Shown here piece by piece: positions 27,601 through 37,200 of a stretch of DNA of 64,000 nucleotides. Under the pieces are notes generated by a model. The model worked only from the letters and a program-made list of their open reading frames with translations, was not told the origin of the DNA and made no database searches. Each line of letters starts with the position of its first letter. The first letter of the stretch is position 1. The translations under genes were made by a program, and so were the position numbers. The stretch comes from Owenia fusiformis (taxonomy: Eukaryota; Annelida; Polychaeta; Sabellida; Oweniidae): assembly GCA_903813345.2 (NCBI GenBank), contig CAIIXF020000001.1, positions 58,421,885 through 58,485,884 of the forward strand. Direction: 5' to 3'.

Positions 27601-30051
27601 TATTGTACGTGTGCGGGCTCTATGTGTCGACGTTGTCTGCGGCCTTAGGGATCCTGTTAGGAGATCCCAGGGTCCTTCAGGCAATTGCGGCCTCAAAGGT
27701 ATTCCACGGTAGATTCTTTGAATATCTTGCTCAGTCGGTAAGTATCCAGTAACTATAGTAAAAATATGCCATTTAGGATTGGCCTCATTAGACAACATGC
27801 ATTCCATTGAATACACTCTTCATAGAGACATTCTCTATTTGTATTGAATATGAATTCATTAGTCGTTAAGTTTTAATATGATAAAACTATAGAATAGACC
27901 ATTTGTTTATGTGCACACTATTTTATTTATTTATTCTATAAGGCTGCATGTTTCTATATAACCCAACTAATATTTGATATAACCCATTTAACAGCCACTA
28001 ACTTTACAATTATTAAAGTGTACTTGCTCATCTGTTTTATTTTCTACAGTATAGATACAATTCATATTCTTATGATTCAAGGAAGCACAATTGACAATAT
28101 TTAAGAAATGCGATTAGATACGAAGCCCTATAAATCATATACATTTCAATGATATCTTTTGTCAGCTCCAATTAAGAAGAATCATTTATTAAATAAAATC
28201 CAATATATTCGCTCCATTTTATATACAAATAAAAAAATTATTAAGATATACAACTGGTTGATTTTGTATCATTTCAGCGAGGGCCTAACAAGGTGCCAGT
28301 GTTTGCTCTGATAGTGATCACGCTGATAGCTCTCGTGTTCATCATGATTGGCCAGGTCAATACTCTGGGCCCAATAGTCACAATGCCTTTCATGATAACA
28401 TACGCTGCAGTCGACTACGCCTACTTCTCGCTGGCTATGTCATTTGATCAGCGGAAAAAGCGTGAGGCTCGTTTCCATGACAGTGCAGGTAGAAGTCTCC
28501 TAGAGTCAACCATTATTAAAGCTAAGTCTGAAGGACAGAGTCAAAATGGTGGAGGTACGGTGAATTATGGTACGACAGATAGCAAACAAACGGGAAGTAC
28601 AACAGCTGCTGATACAACGAGGCCTCAGAAATCTAGCGATTTAGATAAGTTATTTCCTGAGAGGCTGCAGCATGATCAGAGGATGATTGCCCCTGGAGAT
28701 CAGACCAGTCCTACCTTTGATGTCAGTAAAGGTTACCCGGGTGATCAAAAGGGGGTTACACAGGATGATGGAAATGATACACAGGAGTTATTGGGCAAGA
28801 AACCTCAATGTAAGTTTAGAATGTTTGAATTACAATGTATGTGTACATACATATACTTGACAATTTTGAGGTACAGTAGTTAGAAATAAATATTATAATA
28901 AAAATAAAATAATGCAATAGATGCTACACTCATACCACATAACTGTGTCACCTATTTATATGTTTATTTTTTTATTTCACATATCCAGTACAGAGGCAGG
29001 CCAGTCAGCCAGAAATCTACCACATGCCCAGAAGTTGGTATTCAGTTTTCTGCAATAGATGGCTGTCAATTATTGGGGTGAGTTACAAATTTACTTTCCA
29101 ATTAAAAGTAATATCCCTACACTATGTTAACGTAGAATGCTGGAATGTCATACTAACATCTTGGGTTTTAAAATCAGTTTAAATTCTGTTTCAATGCAAT
29201 TTTCTTGTTATTTAAGAATTCTAAACATGATTATTTTGATTAAATTCCACCTATTCCTTTGCAGCTGATTGGCTGTTTAGTGATTATGTTTGCCATACAA
29301 TGGATCTACGCTCTAGCTAATATAGCAGTAGCGTTCATAGTGTATATCTACGTGGGTAAGGCCAACCCAGGGGTGTTCCCAGGTATAGCAATTTCTTTAC
29401 TATGTTATTTACTAGAATCACCAATATGTAATTTAAGGATATCTACTCTCAGTACATGTTTGATTTAAGCATTTCATAAGTTAAATGTGAAAACTTGTTT
29501 TTATTTTTCAGGAATTGCTGAGTTTAATTTGTGGCAATGGGTAAAAGGTGGCGTCCTAGGTTGCTTCAGGTATTTCATTCCCTTCTTATATGAATATTAC
29601 TTTATATAAAGTGAACCTCTGTAAGTGGAACACCTCTCCTCCCATGTGGAACATTTTTTTGAGGTACCAAAAGCATTCCATCACAGGTTGTACATGCATT
29701 TTAGGCAGTCCAATGTGTATTGCAATATCTGCATTGAACAGGTGATTTCCCATTTCAAATACATGTACTTTTAATATTATTATAATACAGGAATTCATAC
29801 TGTAACATATTTGTTGTTACAAATTATCCCTTTGAATATTATCTATACAAATATAATTATTTGTCTATACATTATGTTTTAGGCGTGGTCCTCCTCCCCC
29901 AGAGCAGATAGTTGTCACCCCTAATACCCCTGCCATGAATACAATGGCCGCACAACTCACTGAAGAAAATGATGACTTTGCCGCTAGGGGGCGATACCAT
30001 CAATCAGAGGTCGTAAAAGGCCAAAACTTTGATGACCTTGACAGTGACTGA
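15695..30051 (+). CDS. SLC12A8: Solute carrier family 12 member 8 (SLC12A8/CCC9), thirteen coding exons
   Basis: Coding exons: 15695-15901, 17934-18074, 20827-21018, 21183-21300, 23879-23992, 24377-24578, 25024-25111, 26854-27000, 28278-28809, 28989-29077, 29265-29382, 29512-29569 and 29883-30051. Phases agree and give 724 residues (human 714). Recognisable blocks are [19 protein letters not shown] (first membrane segment), [61 protein letters not shown], and a C-terminal pair of membrane segments ending in a polar tail. A long hydrophilic loop of about 130 residues comes from exon 9. This is a multi-pass membrane protein of the cation-chloride cotransporter family. Mammalian SLC12A8 has been linked to polyamine/amino-acid and, with dispute, nicotinamide mononucleotide uptake; the substrate here is unknown. 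A two-codon upstream frame (ATG GCG TGA, 15684-15692) ends just before the chosen ATG. Confidence 0.93.
16205..16445. repeat. Dispersed repeat related to 57750-57950
   Basis: Shares AATGCGTGACATAT, a GCGTGAAA block and AAATATTTTTGCTTGACA with the inner part of the element at 57506-57993. It is a truncated relative lying in SLC12A8 intron 1. Confidence 0.5.
16483..16640. repeat. Second copy of the TGTCACC...GGTGACATATT repeat
   Basis: Contains AACAAATGGCAGGTGGTGA and the TGTCACCACAACAAGTGGTG opening seen at 7066 and 32558. Confidence 0.6.
16900..17467 (+). mobile_element. 3' end of a non-LTR retrotransposon (LINE), 5'-truncated
   Basis: A frame ending at 17301 encodes [20 protein letters not shown], followed by PMYEPYR. 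The C-x2-C-x8-H-x4-C arrangement is typical of the region after the reverse transcriptase in LINE ORF2 proteins. A short 3' UTR follows and ends in a (CAATA)-like tail at 17440-17467, as in CR1/L2/RTE-type elements. No reverse transcriptase core remains, so it is a dead fragment in SLC12A8 intron 1. Confidence 0.7.
18715..20807. mobile_element. 2.1-kb palindromic DNA element with CCATGG-rich terminal inverted repeats
   Basis: The left arm (18715 to about 18985) begins CCCTTAAGAAAAAAGCCATG. The right arm (about 20557-20807) ends with its reverse complement, CATGGCTTTTTTCTTAAGGG. Both arms carry a dense series of CCATGG and ACCATGG motifs, with a further group at 19970-20165. No transposase frame is visible, so it looks non-autonomous. 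No clear target-site duplication was found (ACA on both sides is the only candidate). The right end stops 19 bp before an SLC12A8 exon. A C tract lies at about 19069-19084. Confidence 0.8.
21480..21652. repeat. Copy of the ACAGTAAAACC repeat family (reverse orientation)
   Basis: It contains GAACACCTCTCTAATCCAAT and closes with AGACAGGTTTTACTGTA. It lies in SLC12A8 intron 4. Confidence 0.5.
22315..23936 (+). repeat. 68-bp minisatellite made from the SLC12A8 exon 5 splice acceptor and exon start, about 24 copies
   Basis: The unit starts GTATAAATGTAGCTGGAGTG and ends GGTTTTACTTCAG. The period is exactly 68 bp from 22315 to 23879. The first 58 nt of each unit are the first 58 nt of the real exon (23879-23992), and the last 10 nt (TTTACTTCAG) are its intronic acceptor. 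The 24th unit runs on into the real exon. Units differ at few sites: some have AATTCAG, some have GTTATAACTTATGG, and one has TTTAG. Because 68 is not a multiple of 3, the array has stops in every frame and cannot be coding. Confidence 0.97.
25704..26055. repeat. MITE of the ACAGTAAAACC family
   Basis: The left end has ACAGTAAAACCTGAATAGTG followed by AACACC. The right end has GGTGTTCACTAG and AAAAGGTTTTGCTGTA, an inverted match. It lies in SLC12A8 intron 7. Confidence 0.6.
26686..26780. repeat. Short tandem repeat of about 22 bp
   Basis: Four or five imperfect units of TTTAGGTCCCACCCAAGTGA sit about 75 bp before the acceptor of SLC12A8 exon 8. Confidence 0.75.
27585..27737 (+). CDS. SLC12A8: Duplicated, probably mutually exclusive SLC12A8 exon (8b)
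   Basis: This open block has an acceptor (CCACTAG) and a donor (CGGTAAGT), is 153 nt long, and is phase 0 at both ends, like the 147-nt exon 26854-27000. It encodes [20 protein letters not shown] followed by [20 protein letters not shown] and an 11-residue end. About 20 of the first 39 residues match the product of 26854-27000. Either exon can join the same neighbours in frame. Including both would insert an extra membrane segment. The TLSAALG and DPRVLQA segments look closer to other cation-chloride cotransporters than exon 8a does. Use in transcripts is inferred from sequence only. Confidence 0.8.
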
Positions 30052-30354
30052 TCTGTCTTAGAGACGAGAGACTTTTACTTGATTTTACAGTCTGAGCGTT
30101 TCACATTTTGCCAGTCCCAAGTATGAACTGTAATGGTGTTACACTTAGTCTCAAAAAGCCTCCTAAGTTTTGAGTTGATCTGTTATCCAATTATTATTCC
30201 CAGGTACATACAACTGCCTGATATTGGCCATGGAGGCTGTGCACTTGATACATAACTATGTGCTATTGTGTGAGATGTTTCAAATTTGGTAATGGGAGAA
30301 TGAATAATACTTTTTGCTTTTTATGAAATCCTAATTTAATTGCATTCTCTCTAT

Positions 30355-30677
30355 AGTTACTGTGGGGTAAATGTTACCATTACTGTAGTTATAGTCAATG
30401 GAGTAAATGATACCATAAAAACAGTTATAGTCGCTATGGAGTAAATAATACCATAACTACAGTTATAGTCTCTGTGGAGTAAGTGTTATCATAACAACAG
30501 CTATAGTCACTATGGAATAAATGCTACCATATCTACAGTTAGTCATTATGGAGTTAGTGTTACCATCACTGTAGTTATAGTCACTCTGGAGTAAATGTTA
30601 CCATAACAACAGTTATAGTCCCTCTGGAGTAAATGTTACCATAACAACAGTTATAGTCACTCTCTACCATTACTGGA
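30355..30677. repeat. Imperfect tandem repeat of about 39 bp in the SLC12A8 3' UTR
   Basis: About eight units of ATGGAGTAAATGTTACCATA plus ACAACAGTTATAGTCACT follow one another with scattered changes, starting about 300 bp after the stop codon. Confidence 0.8.
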
Positions 30678-31394
30678 GTTTTAGACAGTTATGGAAAACG
30701 GCAAAACACACACATACATGATATGGTATTGCATCCATTTCATATCTATAATATCATTTACTCCCTGGTGAAGCAGGTATTGGATTAGAATATAACTTTT
30801 CATTTTCATTCTTGATTTATTTCTAGGCAAGCAGTATATTTTGTGCAGTAGTTTATATGCAAAATCTTCATGAATTCCAGTAGATGTAGCTATTAGTTAA
30901 GCTTGCTGTTGAGTAAATGACAAATGTTGTCATGGATACAAGATCAAGATTTAAAATGTGTGACATGACAAAGAATTCACAGGAACAATCAGGAATATTC
31001 CAACGTGTTGATGCGTGTACCATTTCTGAATAAGTTATATTGTTATATTTGTATGTTCACATACAGTTTGTTAAAATTATAATTTGTAGCTAGTCTACAT
31101 ATGTTATGCTATATTGTATAGCTTAAACACATCTGTTTCCCAGAGACCATAGTGTATACATTCTATATCTTTATTAATGTACTGTAATGTATATAAATAT
31201 ACTGATATATACAAATTGAATATGCACATCTGCTGAGTGAACATGTTATATTAATATTTATTTTATGACATTTTCACTCAATGTTATGTAACAAATTAGT
31301 CAATATTCAATCAAAATCTGTTTTTGGATTTGATATGCCAAAGTCGATTTAAACCCATTTAAACATAATACATCCATCTTCTCATATACAATAC

Positions 31395-31400
31395 AATAAA
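31395..31400 (+). terminator. Candidate SLC12A8 polyadenylation signal
   Basis: AATAAA in ACAATAAAAGATC, about 1.35 kb after the stop. Other weaker AT-rich candidates exist, so the choice is tentative. Confidence 0.35.
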
Positions 31401-31420
31401 AGATCTCTTTAAAGATCTGA

Positions 31421-32554
31421 AGGTGATATTTGGCTGTAAGTCTAATGCAAAGCTCCGTGAATTAACCTGGGATCCAGTTTATTCTATTTGTGTGTGGTTC
31501 CATGTAGCTTTACATTTGACTCATATTATGGAGTCCATTAAATAATTGAGATATGGCTTTACAAAAGAATGTTTTGAGGCTAAAAATTAACCTGGAGACA
31601 TCAATTTCTATTAATTCCTTTAGAGAATTAATTATTGCAGGAATAAACATTGAACTTTTTGGCTTTTTGACTTGAAGTTCTTTTATTCTGTAACATGTCT
31701 GGTTAAAACTTACCGATACATTACCGATAATGTGAAATGTTGTGTATCAATGTATAGTGAAGTCTGAACTTGTATATTAATGTACATGTATACAAAAAGT
31801 GTATAATTATTTGTATATAGTATAAATGGTATATTAAATTATATATTATGTTACATAAAACATATGTATATGTAGATAGGGGTGACTTTATGTGAGGATG
31901 CATTTCAAAATAGGCATTGTATTGATATTTGATGAAATCCATGATATCCCCAGGTGGCCATTTCAAACAGAACACGACAAATTGTGAACATAATTTTTTG
32001 TGAATGTAGTATCTCTAGAATTACACAAGAAAACTCACTAAACTTCAGTCATAATTAAGATTGTTATTCCACAAATCAGTATTGCATTTTTGTCACCCTG
32101 GGCATTTTTATGTAAGTATGAGGATTGTTCAATAAATACTGATATTTCCATATTTTCCAAAAATCAAGTTGAAATGTCCAGAGATTGTAGATGACATTCA
32201 TATTCATACTTGAAAATGTGAAAATATGAAATGAACGATTTTGTATTAGTATTTATTGAATAACCCTCGTAAAACACTAGTGTTTGTGTGAGAAATGGTC
32301 TCCAGTAGATTTTCAGATGAATCCAACATTTTAACATATTGAAATCTAGATTTTACATTTTATTATGCTTACAAGACTAAAAGTAAATGTAGATTTATAT
32401 GATGAAATTCAAATCATGATCATGGCTGAGCTATATCATATTAAGAATGTATATAATCTTTAATTTATTTTCATGAATACGTACAATAACATTGAGTGCA
32501 ATAATAATGAATGATTGGAATGCACCATTCTACACTGATTATCTACAAATTATT
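31421..32554. other. Non-coding spacer between convergent SLC12A8 and MICOS genes
   Basis: AT-rich sequence without a recognisable gene or repeat. Confidence 0.4.
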
Positions 32555-32557
32555 TTT

Positions 32558-33009
32558 ATGTCACCAAAAGTGGTAACATATTGTTATAGTCTCCAACTTT
32601 TTTGTGGACGGTGTTCTGTATCTGGCAGTCGGAGTTCAGAATCTATAACAAATGGCAGGTGGTGATATTTTGCATATTAATGCCTTGTTTTAATTTTTAT
32701 TTAGAACATAGATGGTTTTTAAAGATTTTGCCAAGTGCTGTTTCAAAAGCCAATACATATGTTTTGTTAACAGATGTGTGCAGCTGGGTCATACAGATTT
32801 CAAACTTTTTTGTCAAAAATGAGTCCACCAATTGTCATGTTTTTTCCTACTGTCAAAAATTATTTTATGATGGATTAAAAGTTCAATGTAAATTGTCTAA
32901 ACACCCTGTATGCATTAATAATGTGCCAACTGAGTTTGAAACTACCCAAACTATTACATTGCCACATCATGCATTTAAAATAGGAGACCTCTTAGAAGTA
33001 AAATTATAA
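32558..33009 (+). repeat. Third TGTCACC...GGTAACATATT repeat copy followed by an unexplained open frame
   Basis: The repeat head (32558-32700) resembles those at 7066 and 16483. A frame of about 100 residues then runs from the repeat to 33009, ending HAFKIGDLLEVKL. I recognise no domain. It could be a remnant of a mobile-element protein or chance. Confidence 0.4.
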
Positions 33010-33174
33010 AAAATCTCATGTGAAACACATTACTTATGCATTACATAGTGTAGAGTTGTGATGGGTTATTTTATTTGACTGATAATAATTTAGGCATATT
33101 ATTTTTGGAACGTATCTCATTCTAACATGAAAGAACAAAGATATTCTTCAATGCAGATTGTCATAGCAATTATC

Positions 33175-33740
33175 AGGGAGTATATAGCACCTTATATGGT
33201 AGGGTTTGATAGTATATAGCACCTATATGAAAGGGCTATATAGCACCATATATGGTAGGGCCATACAGAATCATACATAGCATCTTAATACTACAAGGAT
33301 GATTGGCTCCCAGAACTCAATCTCGATATTTTCCATCAATGAAACCGATCTTCAAGGATGTCAATGATAGCAAAATTCAAAATCAACAGCCACCATTTTT
33401 TCACTTAAAAATTTGAATCGCAGTTTCTGTCTTATATCAGAAAAGAATTTCAAAACACAAGATCACAATCAAGGTAAATCTTTTGGATCGCTAATTATGA
33501 ATTTATAGTCAGTTATAATGCCTGAAAATAAAGATACTGAAGGCATTTTCAATGTTGATATCGATCAATGACAAGGTCTAATATCGAGTTGTGTCCCTGG
33601 GAATCAATTCTCCTTGTTATACTATATAAAAATATAGCACCTTAGATGGTAGGGTCATTTAGAATATAGCACTTATATAGAAGGGCTATATGAATAAAGC
33701 ACCTTATATGATAGTATAGAGTATAGTACCTTACATTGTG
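33175..33740. repeat. TATAGCACCTTATATGGTAGG repeats split by an inverted-repeat insertion
   Basis: Short units such as ATAGCACCTTATATGGTAGG recur at 33181-33270 and again at 33630-33730. Between them, 33306-33600 has partly inverted ends (CCCAGAACTCAATCTCGATA and ATATCGAGTTGTGTCCCTGG), suggesting a MITE inserted within an older tandem repeat. Confidence 0.5.
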
Positions 33741-33806
33741 TTGTATTTTGTAATAGGACAATTAATTACAATCAATGAAAACTAATAAATTATGTGTAGC
33801 ATAAAT

Positions 33807-33812
33807 AATTTA
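33807..33812 (-). terminator. Candidate polyadenylation signal of the MICOS gene
   Basis: TTTATT on the plus strand reads AATAAA on the minus strand, about 490 bp past the stop codon. Another lies at about 33964. The choice is uncertain. Confidence 0.3.
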
Positions 33813-34298
33813 TTTCAATCATGTAGTCATATAGAAATTATTGACTGAATCAAAGTAGTGCAATGATGTCTATAACAGTGTATAATTGACTGTATACATG
33901 TTTTCTGTGATGAATAAAAGTAATAATATTTTTGAAATGTAGAAACACGAGTAATTCTGTTGATTTTATTACCATGTATATATAAGTTAATGATTTGACT
34001 GTGTGATTCCACTTTGGCAAAAAGTTTAAAATTGTATCTCTCTTATACAAGTATGAAGCATTTAACAAATTACTTAACAATAATCCTACTCTCTTGATGG
34101 AAACATTCTGAATTGTTGTGTTGTTCAGGAGTCCCTTTTAGACATTAACCAAATGACAAACACAATCTGCAGTATAATAAGACGCTAAACTCAATCCCAA
34201 ACCCATTTAGTGTCCAAACTATAGTTTGACAGATTTACATATTAACAATTTCCTAGCTATCTACATTTGAAGTCTACATAACAGTTCAGCATTTAACT

Positions 34299-37200
34299 TC
34301 AACTCCTAGTTGTGTACATATCCTTATCTTCATCCTTACTCTGTCCCTTGTCACCTGTGATGGGGGTAGTGGCTGAAGTTGGAGGTGGCACTATGGTGTC
34401 CTTGGCAGGGGTACCTGGTTTACTCTCACTCTGGAAGGTAGGGACAGAAATTAGGTTTGTAAATCAAAACAGTGACCCATAGCTAAAGAGACCCATTCCA
34501 TATATACCAGTTATGACAAAATGCCAAAGGTTCAAAATCTGAGTCAGTGGACAGAACCACCTCAGGTCTGTAGCCAGGATTTCTCGGTTCTCGGTCTCGG
34601 TTCTCTTTTTGTTAAATTTACATTCAGATTTAATGCACCGCGCTTAATACCTAATTCAGTAATTGACTTAATTATCATTGTATCATTTCCCTCAGATATT
34701 GAATGGATCATAAAGATATGCCTATCTAGGGGGGCCAATAATGCTATATAGCCTTGGCCCCTCACAATCTATGTAAATAATTATGTTGAATAATATGGAA
34801 ATAAATAACAATAACCCCAAAAAAAAAAATGCCTATCTTCGTGGTCAGAATAGCATTATAATTCAAGATATAACTGTCTAATATTGTTTGCAATAACCTA
34901 TATGTCTTGCAAATTCTGCTACAATATTAACTTTTAATGTCAATTAAATTATGTTTTTGTCACTAGTTTGTCAAATATTGATCATAAAAGAGTATAACGT
35001 TCCTTCATTTCTCTTTTTAATTGTTATATGTCATCCATTCATTCTGACACTAATCCTATTTTATTAAAGATTTAAATTTTAAAAATACACTTCATTATAA
35101 AATATTGATTCTAAAAGATACACTGTTGCTTCATTGTGAATTCGTAACTTTTCAGAAAAAATCTATTATTAAGATTGAATTAAATGGCCAATTACTATGT
35201 TTTAATATTCTGATGTTGAAATGATTTTGCTCCTACTAGAAATCCCGTCCTTGTGATAGTTTCGAACAGGACTAATACGTTACATAGCCCCAGTGAGCAC
35301 AGTAAATTGTTTAATCCATTCTGATACTCATCACATTCTGCCTTTGTTCAACGAGAAATATGAAGGCCATGCTTCCTCAATGATGGGGTACAATTTAAGG
35401 CATTATAGAGAGAATGTAATTTTTTCATAATAATGTGTAGACCAATGAGCGAGTGGGGAATATGACAGCGATATAATAACTGTCACTTGGAAGAAATACA
35501 TTGTTTCCAATCAGTTTCACCAATCAATGGACAAGAGGTGTGGTCTAATCAGCCTATAAATGGTTTGACAGAGTACCTTGCAATGTTCACACTCTTCATC
35601 TTCCTTCTTGTTGTCATAGAAACCTTTAGGTGCTACTTGAGATGTTGTCTGGGGCTTTAGTAACTCATCAGGTTGAACAGCTGGCTCTGAAAGTACAAGG
35701 GGACAAACATGAGTTAAGATGGATAGAATTTCATGACGGTGACAATCCAGGCCCCATATATCACGGGCAAGATCCCGCTTACAACACGAGCAATGAGCTC
35801 ATGTTAAAATATAGGTTGAAGAACGATGTTGCCCTGTAATTGAAATAGCTATTGTACTATGAAATAAAATTGTACTAAGTTTCACTTACTAAAGTTCCAT
35901 AGAAACGTTTATATTTCAATTTTATCATATCTCTCAAGGCCCCGCTTCTAACATGAGCTCATTGCTCACAATGTCAGCAGGGCCTGGATAGTGGATAGAC
36001 ACTATGCTGATTGTATGATGCCAAATCAGAGATTAAGAAATAATGATCAATGCCACCAGTAACCTTATGGGTATCCAACTACTATACAAAAAAGAACATA
36101 TGAGTTAAGATCAAATGGATCAAACAAACAATTACAGATCACTTCATTTGTGCTTTGAAAATGTCCCCATCATTTTTCCTGATCTTTTGGTCCATAAAAT
36201 ATAAAATATTAATTCCTTTTGGGATGACAAATTACAGATTATGGATGATAATCTTCGTTGATCTAAATGGTAAGATTCATACAGAGAAGTTTAGATCAAA
36301 GAAAGTCAAAAGCGATCAATTAGATTACTGCCTTTCTACTGATTTAAAACAATACAAGTTGAAAATAAAGATTGCAAATGATAATCTCATTAAAGCTTAC
36401 TCATGTAGAGATAAATTAGGATCAAAAAGAAACAGTAACAACCAATCAGATCCCTGCATTTGTATGATGAAACAGATATAAAACAGAGAATGAATGCCAC
36501 CAGAATACCACAGAAGATAATCTTCCTTGATCTTAATCCTTAAAGTTGATTATTCCCAGGGGTGATTCACATAGAGATAAGGTAGGATCAAAGAAAAACA
36601 GTAACAACCAATAAGAACACTGGATTTGTGTGATTATACTGATATAAAACATTACCTGCTGAGAGGATAGATAACAGAAGATAATCTCCATTGATCTTAA
36701 TCTTATAAGCTTATAACCCCAGGGGGTGACTCAAGTTGAGATAAGTTGGATCAAAGGAAAACAATTACAACCAATCAGATCACTGCAATTGCTAGATCCT
36801 ACTGTTAAAAAACATTACCTGCTGAGAGGTAAGATCATAGAATATAATCTCCATTGATCTTAATCCTTTAAGCTTATTAACTCTAGGGGGTGATCAGAGA
36901 GATGATTTAAGATCAAGAGGATCAAGGGAAAACAATTAACTCCAGGGGGTGATTCAGAGAGATGATTTAAGATCAAGAGGATCAAGGGAAAACAAAAGCA
37001 ACCAATCAGAATGCAGGATTTCTGCAAAGAGGTATATAAGTCAGAATTTTTCTGTAGAACATCAGACTTATGTCAATGATCTATACAGTGAATACAACAG
37101 TGAAATAAAATTTGATATATATTAAGTATGGCCTACGAATGTGATACTCCAGCAAGACATGCTATGTTTAAAACTGCTACTCCAGTCAGCAAGAAGACTA

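Noticed and set aside
32602-33009. 135-residue plus-strand frame as a gene
   Set aside because: It begins inside a dispersed repeat and shows no domain that I recognise, splice context or promoter. I kept it only as a note in the repeat entry.
36155-36481. 108-residue plus-strand frame before homeobox gene 1
   Set aside because: It runs through decayed promoter modules with non-coding composition and is not conserved in the paralogous arrays.
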